This document shows positions 11,901 through 22,923 of a stretch of DNA of 64,000 nt, one piece after another; the stretch's first letter is position 1; the number at the start of each line of letters is the position of its first letter. Below the pieces are notes generated by a model, which was given only the letters and a program-made list of their open reading frames with translations, had not been told where the DNA came from and ran no database searches. This DNA is from Pezizomycotina sp. ARF18 (taxonomy: Eukaryota > Ascomycota), in contig AZLU01000046.1 of assembly GCA_002224055.1 (NCBI GenBank), forward strand, positions 170,566 through 234,565. Reading direction: 5' to 3'. The position numbers and the translations under genes are program-made.

Positions 11901-14900
11901 TTATCACCATTCTCTCGAAAAAAGAAAAAAAAGGCACTCTTATCCTCGTTAGTTTCGCTTCTCTATCGCAGAGAATGTAGGATCGCAGGGACTGGCTTCT
12001 CCTATGCGCTTTCAGTAGCTCCTTCTGGGTCTTGAATATCGTCATCTCCGTCGTGATAGCCCCTTTTTTCTCCCCTTTTTTTTTCACGAACACGCTAAAG
12101 AAGTATCGACATTTGATCTTAATTAATGTCGTTTACGTATGAGAAGCAAGTGCATAAGCATTGAAATAAGATATATTGCATCTCGCGGTTGAGAGATTTT
12201 TCTTTTACAGTAGGATTTAATATGAGACCCCCGCAGCAAAGACTATGTAATCGCTATCTCCTCGCCTTGTTCGTTTACGAATGTTACGTCCTAAAGATTT
12301 CAAAACCTATGTAGACGAGCGGCGATATTGTGGAAAAGTCTATGTTGGGCTTCCGGTCGAGAGTGATTCTGCTATCGCATAGATCGATCGTCTCATTCAA
12401 AAGGGCACAAAATCATAGCCACTTCTTTATCGTGTAGCAGAAGCATGAAAGTAGGTTTCTCCCTTGTCATCGGCTTCCTTAGATTTCCCGGTTTAAATAT
12501 CCCCGGTTCTCATTGTGATCTCGTTTTTAGCGTCTTTATTTGGAATTCACGCTGAAGAATATCCGGTCGCAGATGTGTAATGTAGTTTGGTTATGAGAAA
12601 TACGGGAAGGCGAAAATGAGATATAGGCGTTCTTCCTTGTGCGTGTGTGCTCGAGCGTAAGGGAAAAGTAGAAGAAAGGGGAAGAGGGGAGGGGTTGCCT
12701 ATTTTTTTCTTTTCCTTTTTTCTTAACGGCGTCAGTTTTAGAATATAAGAAGAACCCCTCCTGGTGTAACTAAGATTACGCCTGCCAATATAAGCACTAT
12801 TTCGATTGTCCCGTCTATTTACGTACATTGCGTTTTTCTCGAAGGGGCAGCGTAAAAAATCCAATATCCACCAAGGGCAACGATGTCATCGCGGAAGGTC
12901 TATATGGGGGCGTTTCACTGTTACCGAATAGTTTAGCTTTAGAGATTTTGAGCTTTAGTATCGGAAGCCTATACTACATAGTTTGAGTAGAACTATGGGA
13001 TGGCTTCTTTTTTCGATGTGTTAGTTGATTCGTGCAGTGCCAGTCTATCCGACCTGCCGTGCCGGTGCGAGACTCAGATTTATGGACTCCGGCTCTAAGG
13101 TTTCGGTAATGATCACGTCTTTACCAACATGCATCTTATCCTCGCCCTTAGCGTCGCCGCGGATATTTGCGAGCTACGAAGAGCTTATGACCTTTACTGT
13201 AGGATAATCTATGTTGAGTCAAGGTTTCTTTCCACCTAAGCTATGGTCTGCAATTCCACCTAGTGATGAAGAAATTATAAGTGGAGTTGAGATTCTCCGG
13301 TGGCGTCGCAGTGGAAGATTATGGCTGTACTTGAATGCAGTTAAGAGCCACTTTCCTATCAGATCCGGCTGGTGCGTAGGTGTAGGTTATATTGCGTTCG
13401 CGTGAAGCAACGTAGTGTCCTTCTAGAAAATTTATGTCAAACGTCGAAATCTTCACCTGGATTAAAGACTATCCATCCATGTTGTGACGAAACCATGACA
13501 TTTCTTTCTATAATACTTATCCGTGAGGATGTATTCCTCTTTATCGCGAAGCATCTGGATCCTCGCGTCTTGAATGGGACTATACGTCCTTTTCCCCCAT
13601 CTTGAATGAGTTGAATTGTTCCGCTCGGAGAATTTCTAGTATCGTGATCGGTTAAGGGTGAAGATCTAGGGCTTATGAAGGGTGCGAATTCACATAGGAC
13701 ACTTTATCGTTGAAGTAATCGTAGTCGTTTATAGCAAAGATTATCTTGTTCAACGAACTTTAGATGATAGTCAACGTCTTTTTTGCTTCCTTCTTTTGGC
13801 GACCGTTATGTGCTAGTTTGCTTTCGGCGCGATGATTACGGGACAACGGTTTTGAGATGTAGTGAGGCTATCTTCTAAGCGATTACGTGGTTCTCGTGGT
13901 TTCTAGCATCAAATATGCCCCGCCGGGTGTATAACTAGCAGTTGATGAACCGCCCAGCGTTCTGGTATAACGTTTATCGTCGGCGCGGGTGTATGGTTCG
14001 GTGTACGGTTACCTTGCAAGGCGTGTTGCCATGCCTTGGGAGCGTTTATGTGTGCGTTATCTAATATCACTTCGGCCCTAAAGCGAGGAGACTGTGTCCC
14101 GAGTCTTGCAACTTTGTTTGAATGTGTTCGGTCATGGTTTGCATGTTTTTCGAGTGTGTTATCCGCGTTGTTCAGCTTAAGGATTTATGAGACCCGCGGT
14201 GTGGTTTACGAGAAGATTCCTGTGCTTCGATGGAAATATAGATCTTTGGAGTGTGGATTATTTTCAGGGGCCACTTCCAAATTGAGAAGAAAAAGATTTT
14301 CGGCGATGTATAGAAGGCCTCTTTGCCGTAATTAAAAATGGCTCCCGCGGGCTGGAGTAGGACTATCTGCCCTTCGTGTTATTCGATGAGTCTAGTTGAT
14401 TTGGCTAGAGAATTTCGAGTATTATATTCGACCACTCAGGAGATTTATAAATGCGGGAGCTCCTTGTAGAAGTTGAAAGTTTATCATAGTGTGGTTGAAT
14501 GATTCGAATGTAAATATTATCCCGCACGTCGTGTGACAATGGATACGGGCGCTTTTTCACGCGTCGAGAAACACTCCCTTGATGCGCTTCTTCGAGATTG
14601 GTCTATTGATTTCGGTCAGAGTGTTTCTCGTATCATACACGTCTTTGATGATCTGGGATTATGATTTTCGTAGTGGTGTTGCAGGATGTTTATCACTGGG
14701 TGAATAGATGTTTGAAGTACAAAATTATACAGCCTATGCGGTAAGGCAACGTTGAACCTGTATTCCCTCTTCCTTTTTCTTCTCGATGATGCTATACGAT
14801 GCCTTGGAGGCCGTTCGTTTCGAAACTCAATAGAGCGTTTTCCGTGGCTTGGAGTAGCTATGGGACAGAACTGCGTTGGGCTTTTTAGATGGGGTTTGAA

Positions 14901-15900
14901 ATTGATTGGAGCGTTCCGCATCACATATGTTGGTGACATTCGTGAGCTAGTATGAGCCCGTGCAAAGTCCGAATCGGCAAATGTTATCCATGATGTTGAA
15001 ACGGTTGGTGCGGATGCAGATATCTGGAGTTCAGATTATGCTGCGCCGCTGTATGTTTTGACATGAAACGAAACGAAAAGAAGGTTAACTGGTCGTGTTT
15101 ATCTGTCAGGCGCCTTTTTCCAGGATTTCAGCTAGCAAGTCTGCTACAGCAGGGAGACGACCGTCAAGTACACTAAGCCTTGGACTTGCGGGCTGTTGGC
15201 ATTATGCTTCCTGTTCAATCGCGGCGCAGAAGTCGTTCCGTTGCTTTTCAATTCTTCACTATACGACTTCGACCGCTTGCGTTCAATATTTGAGAAGCTA
15301 CGGATAATAAGCACGCCATTGGCTCTATTTCTTTTGAAAATTTTATCAAAGCCAGGATAGATTACTAGTGCATGCACGAGAGTTGGAATGCTTATCTCTC
15401 CTGGTGATTTTTCTTTTCTTCTTTGCACTCGTTTAAACAGCTAGATAAGGATATCATGGATATGTTGAAGTAGTTTAAGCCTGTAGGCGGTACAGCTGAT
15501 CAAGAGCGTAGAGTGCGTTTGTTTATTTTGGATAATTCAGCTCGAGGCATAAGGCGTTAATGGGAAAGTCTCGCTGTGATTAAGGGTCCCGAGACTGACC
15601 CTTCACAAATCATTGCACAATCGCTATAATTGGTCCATGATCCCACCGATAACATTTATCGGGTGGGAAGACTCCTTCATACAAAATAGTCACGCTTTTA
15701 TAGGGTATACTTTTCCTTGGCCGTAGTCAAGATGTAAGCTTACGTAAGTATCACGAGATTGATATTTTCTCATTCGTTACTTTATCAACGCTGGTCATTT
15801 TTGGAGGTAGCACTGTCTAGTAGGCATAGATAACCGTCCTGCGCTTGTTTCTCAACTTTTTGAGACGGTTTTTGAGATTCTCTTTGTTACTCGTTTGTAC
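5190..15900 (+). repeat. Diverged long tandem array, unit about 480 bp (array 1)
   Basis: The same ordered set of short blocks recurs about every 480 bp. The order is: (a) an opening like TAGCTATGAGAAACAC, then GAAATGAGATATA; (b) TTTACAGTGGG; (c) GAGTAGGACTATC; (d) GTCGATTTATACAGCG; (e) GGAGATCTAAAACCTATAC; (f) TGTGGAAAAGTCTATG; (g) GAGAGTGGTTCTACTATCG; (h) a pyrimidine-rich tract; (i) ACGTACACGCTAAGTATCG. Block g occurs at about 5717, 6209, 6630, 7148, 7632, 8094, 8530, 9041, 9514, 10001, 10558, 10991, 11449, 11882 and 12359, with weaker copies near 12912 and 14490. Mean spacing over the first 15 intervals is about 480 (range 421-557). Copies differ at many positions, so the array is old. 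No open frame is conserved between units. The + strand is rich in G and T throughout. Ends are approximate and decay gradually after 13 kb. Confidence 0.85.
5881..5915. repeat. T23 followed directly by A12
   Basis: A run of 23 T is joined to 12 A without a spacer, inside a unit of array 1 just before the unit-opening ACTATGGGAATTAAAGAGCAT. It is a perfect foldback sequence and also a likely site of sequencing or length error. Confidence 0.8.
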
Positions 15901-18900
15901 TCCTATTTTAGTTATCTTAAAGCCATGCGAAGTATTATAACAAAAAATGGTGCCTAATACACCAATCTCTAGGACGGCTTCACTCATATGGAATCAACGA
16001 GCTTATTTTGCAAAACTTATGTCATTCGCAATGCAAGCGTGCTTCGACAACTGTGCATGCTACAGTCCATTTGAACCGGTTTCTTCTAGAACCTTCGCTA
16101 TTCATTCGACGGCAATATGGCCGTATCGTCTCAGGGGCTTCTATATTCTGGCTTGCATTCGCGGGAAAGTATAGTTTGTTGTTGACGGGTTGATACGCGC
16201 GCCGTACATCGCGGATAACCCTTTCTTTCTTGATTTAGTATTTACGTCTCGAAGGGTAAATATGCGCATACTCTCCTATGAAATGAATCTCGCCACGCCA
16301 ACATCGAGAAGGATCACTCCATGGCGAGTAGTTCGCGTTATACGTGATAGATTGTTTGATATTATTATAAGCGAACCGCCTATCGTTCGTTGTTCAATGC
16401 AATGCTCAGACTGAATAGCGACTTCATTTCGATGAATTGACGAACGTAAAATACACATGATTCAAAACTGTTTGTGGCGGGCTACATTGGTATCGACGTC
16501 CTGCTCTCTGGCACAGAACCCTGGAAGTGATAGGATTGGTGGCCGTCAGTAGAGCTCTAGAGATGAAACCGTGCTCCTTGAGGAAGTAAAACTTAGACTA
16601 ATAAACTAGCTTGTTCGGTGTTATACTATTCAGACACTCCAACTTTCGCCATATAGGATTCTCGGTCATATAGGCCGGATGCGCATATCCGGGTGCCTAT
16701 ATTAAAGAAGATTCTGCAAATGAAATCTCCGATGAAACGAGTTTTCAGAGTTCGGATGTAGGCCAAGGTTATCTTCCTTTACGAGCTTCTGTTAGATATT
16801 CGAAAACATGAGTGCGTCGAGAGCTATTCGGTAACACTATTATTCACAGCAAACTTCGACAGCGGATTGTTAGTAAACGTACAAGTGTTATCTCTCGCCA
16901 TCGCACATTTTTGAGCAAAGCTATGATTGGCTGCTAGCCGTTCTGGTAAACACCGGGGTCGACTCCTTCGTATCTGCACACATCGGCAATAACGATAAAC
17001 TTAAATTTATGGCGTGTCCTTTGAGTCTCCAGCCCGTAACTTTTGAACTGGGGCTTAGGGAATGTTTTATACAAAGGGCCAGGAGCGATGTCAGTGCTTA
17101 GCGTATGAATCGGCTTCGCCCAAATGATCTACGTAATATCTTCTTACTACTATTGAATATAATACGTATCAAAGGAGAAATCGACACGCTACATGGATAA
17201 TTACGGAATATGATTTGATTAATGGCTTTGACCGATGCAGAGACTGCTCGGAGTTACTATGTGCCCGCACTGGATAGAGGATCGGGTTGCCGGGTTTTCT
17301 AGCCGAAATACGCTCTACAAAAAACATCACCCATTCTAATAATACTAACAAGTTGACAATTTATGATGCTAAGATAGGATCGTAAACGTACCGGAGGTCT
17401 GGCTAAGCCGTAGGTGATAAAATCTTTATCGTGAGAATTGTTTAAGTTGATGAGAATATCTGATTTCTCAGTTTAACAAGAGAAAAATATACCGGGACTG
17501 TTGTTTATTTGTGAATTTGCTTATTTAATATTCGATATCCCGTGCACGAAGCAAGCTTTGTTTATGTTTATTTTTATTTTATTTTTATCTTTTTAGAAAA
17601 AAAAAAAAAAAAAAAAAAAAGGGTGGGCCAGCAGAAGCAGTTGCTAGCAAAACAGGCTTGAAGCCCGCTTCAAAAACTGACAAGTCAAACACTGACATTA
17701 TCTGAAGCACAATTTCTCTCCTGTCTATTCCTCATGGTCATACCGCAAAATATGAGCGGTCGGCAATTATACTAAACTTATGCACATTCTGCTGCCGGTA
17801 TCCGATGTGGAGCCGACCATGATTATCTTAGGAATTTTTCTTGTAGTGTGTCAAGGACTAAGGGTCGATTTGCTTCTAGTGGCTGCTAAAATTTGGAAAG
17901 CAGTCTAGATTCTTGGTCGTGCTTCAAAGCCAAATGTGCAATGGTCTGGAGAAAATGTTATCATCTAGCTACCCCTACGGTATTTTAACCGGTCACTGAA
18001 ATTCGGTTGTTAGAAAACAGTTCTGCATGGTTTGTAGTGGTCCACCACGGTATAGAAATCTTAAACCCCATGTTTCTGCAAAGATCAAAGCGTGGACTAA
18101 GAGGCTTACAGCTCACTGGAGATTTGCGTTTCATGTTCGATATACCGTAACACATGCAGTATAATAAAATAAGTATAGTTTAGCTAATATGAATATTCTT
18201 GGTAATTTAGATTTGAGCTCCGTTGCTCGTTGAAGCCGTGGGGTTCAACTCTTTGTAGGGGGTAGCCTGTAGGATCTATCTCCGGAAGTATAATAATCCT
18301 TAACTCTTCTTGATATACACAACCTTCTAAACAATCCGTAGATGTATATTATACCCACTGCTATTATTTATTTTATATATTAGTGTTGAACGCACGTGGC
18401 GATTCATATATCCCTTTGCACTTTTCCTTATAGTACCTGTGTTACACTAGACAGGTTCTCAAGAGTATAAACGATCGACCAGCACTGATACTGCTTAATA
18501 ATACTTATATAGTATACCCGCGTTTAGTTTTGAAATATATTGGCGAGAAATTGGAAAGGAGCAGTAACGCGACGAACTACGCTCGCTTACTTACAGATCA
18601 AACGAAGCCGAACGAAGCCAAGGGGAGTAAAATTTAGCTAGTCTGGATAAGTCTTAATCACAAGCTAGATTTCCAGCCTGCAGGACTGGTAACTGAAATT
18701 AACGGCGATTTCCTCTGAGAGCCTATTCCTCTCGTGGCGAAAAGCTCCAAGGATGTGAGAAGCAGGATCGCAAATTTAATTCGCTTTCGCTACCTATAGG
18801 TCCTATAGCTTAGAAACGTGGGGGCGCGGGTGGCCTGATGATCCCGCCCCTTTTTCCTATGAAGACTATTCGCCTACCCCCACTTCGCTTCGACCTCCTG

Positions 18901-18902
18901 TC
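15901..18902. other. AT-rich gene-free region, fading end of array 1
   Basis: No coding region is recognised. Scattered weak echoes of the array blocks persist to about 17 kb (for example AAAGCTATGATTGG near 16918). A run of 24 A lies at 17597-17620. The open frames are short and show no family features. Confidence 0.45.
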
Positions 18903-18910
18903 ATTGGCCT

Positions 18911-19038
18911 CAGGGCATTTAGCGTGGTAGCTGGGCATTCATTCCCCTCGTAACCGAGTTAGTAGCTTCGGTAACGCTGCAAAACCACTATCTTCTATAG
19001 GGACCGACCCGCCAAGGCTACCCACGCTAAATGCCCTG
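18911..19038. mobile_element. hAT-like MITE, 128 bp
   Basis: The element starts CAGGGCATTTAGCGTGG-TAG (18911-18930) and ends with the inverted copy CTACCCACGCTAAATGCCCTG (19018-19038). The two termini match over 20 of 21 positions, the single difference being one G. It is flanked by a perfect 8-bp direct repeat, ATTGGCCT, at 18903-18910 and 19039-19046. An 8-bp target duplication with termini beginning CAGGG is the established signature of the hAT superfamily. There is no room for a transposase, so it is non-autonomous. The interior shows no coding sequence. The intact duplication suggests a fairly recent insertion relative to the neighbouring arrays. Confidence 0.85.
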
Positions 19039-19599
19039 ATTGGCCTCCGGAAAAATGGACCCAAACGGGCCTAAACAACCCAGTATTAACGCCACTACCG
19101 ACCACTCTCAAGGTTAGGGATGGGCCAGTTAGACATTGTATAAAGCAAGACCAAGTGCCGGATTCCGGAAATTTTCCTCGATCAAGCATCCTCGTTTCTT
19201 GCCGTTGTGGCATTGAAACCGTCCAACGTCGTACAAACGTTCTAGCATACAAGCTTGTGTATATAATTTTGACATATACGAGATAAAAGACACAATAAGC
19301 CCTGTGGGAATATTCGATATTTTTTCCCATTATGACTAACGATACGGGAAGTGACAATGCACATCGTGATGCCGCCGCAGCACACGGTGGACGACTCGTC
19401 CGCTGGGCACAAATATCCTAGTCGCTGCTAACAGACCCAACCAGCTACTATAGCAATAACTCGACTATCGCGAAACTGAAGATGCCTAAGTTATCTTTCC
19501 TGCTGGAAAACAGGACTGAAGCGGTCAAACTTGTCCGGCCGATGTTAGGCACGAATGCGACGAACCAACAAGCAATCGACGAGATGGAGAAGCTTGTAA

Positions 19600-21055
19600 C
19601 TCTGATTTCGAATTTACGACATGATGTACCGACTATTACGTTTATCTGGTTGCGTTAGCCTTTCCAGTTGTAGCGTAGCGCTCAGACTGTACGTCAGGAA
19701 ATTTGTGAGGGGAAGGATACGGGTAGAAGACTGGCTTGCACTGGTCGCTCTGGTAGGTCTCAAAGGTCCCTCAGAGACCTCCAAATATATTACCAGCCTT
19801 TAGTTAGGAGCGTAGAGCTTTGACTATACTGACGGGTATATGCGTAAAGTTATGGCTACTCGGTCTGATGGGGATGTTTTGTAAAATAAATCTTACAGGT
19901 AAGTTGTTAATCTACATTATTATTGCATTCAAAAAGAGTCGGAAGGTTCTATATCTCAGACTAATGCTCCACATTCCATCAACAGCATTTCATATCTGGG
20001 ACATGAGTTTCAAAGAGTACAAGTACTGGGCAGTTTATCAATTGGTTCGTCGGGCCATTCTTCTGCGTCGCCCATTTTCTGCAAGACAACGTTTCTAGTA
20101 TTTTACTACTCATTATCCCCCGATCGGACATATCAATACGCCATCTACGCTGTTGGGGCGTACGTCGCCTCCTTTTCGATCGCCGGAGTTTCGCCCTCAT
20201 ATTCGTTTGCAAGCCGTTAACTTCTGGAACACCTGGTACGGCAAAATGTTATAATAAGAAACTTAGTTTGGTTGCATTCTGCGTCTTATACATTGTAGCC
20301 GATTTCATGATTCTGTAAGGGAGCGAATTCTAATCTATCTTTAAGGGCTACCGTATTAATAATTTTATCTCCAATCAATAGAGCCATTCCGAGTGTAATC
20401 GTCTGGAAGGCACACTTTCGCTGAAAGAGAGATCGTAGCAACGGCTATGTTCGTATGATGGCATTGTAAGTATAGTGAAGATCATTTATCCGGGTTTGGT
20501 TTCTACATTCGAAATCTGACAAGTCCATTCGAAAACAATAGCGTGTGTATTCTCTCTATCAAGCGCCTAATTTCAGTGGAAACTTGGTGGGCTCTGCGGA
20601 CCCACATACGCCGTCGCAGTCGACACGGCCGTGGCCTCCAGCGAACTGGACTTCTCCCTTGTCATCGCATGCCTGCCGCCCTTAACGCACTTTTTCCGAT
20701 GCTCCGATTTGACCATTCGTCGCAACAGCAACAGCAATCGCCACCAGACTTAGAGCTCGCAAGGTGAACAACAAAGAAGAGGGTCACCTTCCTGAAGGGC
20801 TTCGAGAACGTTATGGGAAGGGGTTAGCGATTACGGTCTTAGCACATTAAAGTCTACTGTCAGTTCATGGGCCACATCCGTATCGACGGTCACTCATAAG
20901 GAGAACACGTACGTCGTAAAGGAAGGCGAGTCAGAAGTCGTACTGATGAGAAGTCTCAGTCATCCGGAGCAAGAATCAGGATCAGGGATACCGAAGAACA
21001 ACCCGAGCTCAGTCCAGGTGTCGACGATATCACGGATATAGAGCATGAGCAGTAG
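19600..21055 (+). CDS. Fungal rhodopsin-domain (PTH11-like) integral membrane protein, frame interrupted
   Basis: This matches the seven-helix fungal 'rhodopsin domain' family, PTH11-type receptor-like proteins of the plasma membrane; ligand and function are unknown here. Visible in order are VALRLYVRKFVRGR and VEDWLALVALV (19678-19770), a helix around 19990-20090, LVFYYSLSPDRTYQYAIYAV (20094-20155), CKPLTSGTPGTAKCYNKKLS (about 20206-20262) and VAFCVLYIVADFMIL (to about 20316). Then come IPSVIVWKAHFR (about 20384-20420), IVSIVKIIYPGLVSTFEI (about 20466-20518), a segment ending ACLPPLTHFF (about 20668-20700), and a hydrophilic tail with EGESEVVLMRSLSHPEQESG before the stop at 21055. An intron of about 60 bp fits near 20317-20381. 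Several frame changes and in-frame stops occur. The start codon is not resolved. An open stretch at 19418-19659 immediately upstream may be part of the N-terminus or something else. Confidence 0.75.
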
Positions 21056-21715
21056 GAGTCGAAAGCTAGGCAGAGAGGACGAAAGTTTAGGTATAAGGAT
21101 AAAGGGTTCTGGAGTTGCGGTTGCAAATATTGGATGGCATTGGTTCTTTTCTCTCTTCGGGAAAATTCTAAATTAATTTGTAAATATCTACAGAGCTGAA
21201 AGGTCACGAAACAAATTATATGACCGCAAATGCATCATTCCTTGAAAGCTTCAATCGTTGATAGCTGTATCACCCGATTGTGAGGCGGTCTAATTTGCGA
21301 CGTTTAATTGGCAACAACGCTTCGCCAGACGGGCAAATTATTTAACGATTTCATCTCAAAATATGAATATACACATAAACGAAGTGTATAATCCAACGAA
21401 CCACCTAACTAACATGGTAGTTCCAGTACGTGCTATATCACTTGCACAGAAAGATTAAGCTTATATTCGTCAACCAATGGACATGGATATTTCAGTAGTT
21501 CTATATATTCTTGTTAATTTCTCATATATATCATTTATTGGACGTATAAATCAATAGAATGATAGCGGGCTACGTTCTAATATAAAACGAGCCTTCAGCG
21601 AAAAATTATTTTCCCTCGCTACAAAGCGTTTGTAAAAGTCGTTGTCTCTAGATCAAATAGTCAAATGAAGATACCCCTGCTAATGCCTCGAAGGAAGTCC
21701 AACTATATTGACAAT
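21056..21715. other. Intergenic, AT-rich
   Basis: This lies between the 3' ends of the rhodopsin-domain gene and the convergent Dabb gene. No coding or RNA feature is recognised. Confidence 0.5.
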
Positions 21716-22245
21716 TCATTTAGTCAAAGGCTCCAGCGTGAAGTCGACAACCTGCGCTTTCTCTGCAACCTTGGTTACTTCAGCGACAAACGCCTGATGA
21801 GCAGGATCCTTGTTGACATAATAATCTCGGTCGTCGACGCTGTTGAACTCAGCAACAAATCCATGCGTGATTCCATCCTAGCAATACTCCTTAGTTCGGA
21901 AGCGGGCTTCTACGGAGAGACGATACAAATATAACTTGATAATCTTACCTGCAGGTTCTCAATAGAGATGTCTTTACCACCGGACATTGATTGATATATG
22001 GTTTCTGAGTTTCTGGATGTTTACAGTTCTCTTTGAGCGCGAGCATCAAGCTACAGATCTTCACATTTGAGGTTGTGCGTATCAGCTAGAGGTCTTTCAA
22101 TGACTACAAGTTTAAGATCAGGAATACTAAGGTATACATACATTCTGAACAGATTGAACGGTGACGCCTTGCTTGAATCGAAAGAGGACAACATGAGTGA
22201 CTGCGCCATTTCGACGCTTGTATTCGAACTCGGGGGTAGCTAATG
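21716..22245 (-). CDS. Dabb (stress-responsive A/B-barrel) domain protein, start not visible
   Basis: Small fungal proteins of this family (PF07876) fold as a ferredoxin-like dimeric barrel. Some are stress-induced and others are cyclases or decarboxylases; the activity here is unknown. The opening strand GAVTHVVLFRFKQGVTVQSV (about 22212-22150) carries the family's T-H-(V/I)-V-(L/M)-F-x-F-K signature. An intron with donor GTATGT starts at 22141. A second exon reads LALKENCKHPETQKPYI, then SGGKDISIENLQ in a shifted frame. After another intron (donor GTAAGA) the last exon reads HGFVAEFNSVDDRDYYVNKD, PAHQAFVAEVTKVAEKAQVV and DFT to the stop at 21716-21718. The three exons cover a full ~110-residue Dabb domain. 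No ATG is visible where the family normally starts; the frame runs up into TPEFEYKRRNG and a stop, so a damaged start or an unseen upstream exon is likely. Confidence 0.75.
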
Positions 22246-22923
22246 AGGGTGGAAGGATTGGCAGATTATATATATATATATCAAATGAAAGGTAGAATAA
22301 ACGTTGGAATATGTGAAAGGAAGTGGATGTATTCTATAGCTTAGCGGCTAGGCTTCTCAATCTAAATGTCAAATATATGCTAGCGTGAATGACGGCGGGA
22401 TCGAAAACTCTGTGCAACGTAGGTTACGTTGGGAGTCTCTGTTTTAGATCCTGGGCAGAGTGGGGTTAATTTTTTTTTTCTCTACTAAATTTTTTCCCCC
22501 CTCTCAACCCGAGGCTCTGCGCTGCAACGGGAATCTGAGCGTCCTCATTCCGTAACTCGGAGCGTAATGGCTTGATTGATATCTCGATAGAAGATAAACT
22601 GTTACAATAGGAAAAGAGTATTTCTCGAAGTGAAACTCCAATAATGTTGGGATTCCGGGCATTTTTGGCGTCTGAAGAAATCGGCCAAATCACATCTATT
22701 GAGTTGCCCATATATAATTGGTATCCTGTACCACATTTGAATCTGAAGATATATATTCCTCGAATTTATCACGACACGAATATACAACACTTGTGATCAG
22801 ATATTTCTCGACGTCATTTGGGTAAACACGATGCATGAGAGTCCGCGATCTGGGTATCTCAGCGACTAAGCTACACACCATCGCAATGTACCTGAAGATC
22901 TAATACGAAGTGATACATGATCA
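22246..22923. other. Intergenic with short TA repeat
   Basis: The sequence contains a short (TA)n tract near 22267-22280 and no recognisable gene. A tRNA-like A-box string near 22340 was examined and rejected. Confidence 0.45.

Noticed and set aside
5190-15900. Array 1 as a CRISPR array, rDNA spacer or coding repeat
   Set aside because: The units are hundreds of bases long, strongly diverged, without constant short repeats and unique spacers, without rRNA sequence, and without a frame shared between units.
18995-19357. 120-codon - strand open frame overlapping the MITE
   Set aside because: It runs through the 3' end of the transposable element, has no family features, and is probably fortuitous.
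22335-22425. tRNA-like string with an A-box-like TAGCTTAGCGGCTAGGC and a B-box-like GGGATCGAAAACTC
   Set aside because: The two boxes are about 60 nt apart, the T-stem pairs poorly, and the 3' sequence does not pair with the 5' acceptor strand. No consistent cloverleaf could be drawn.
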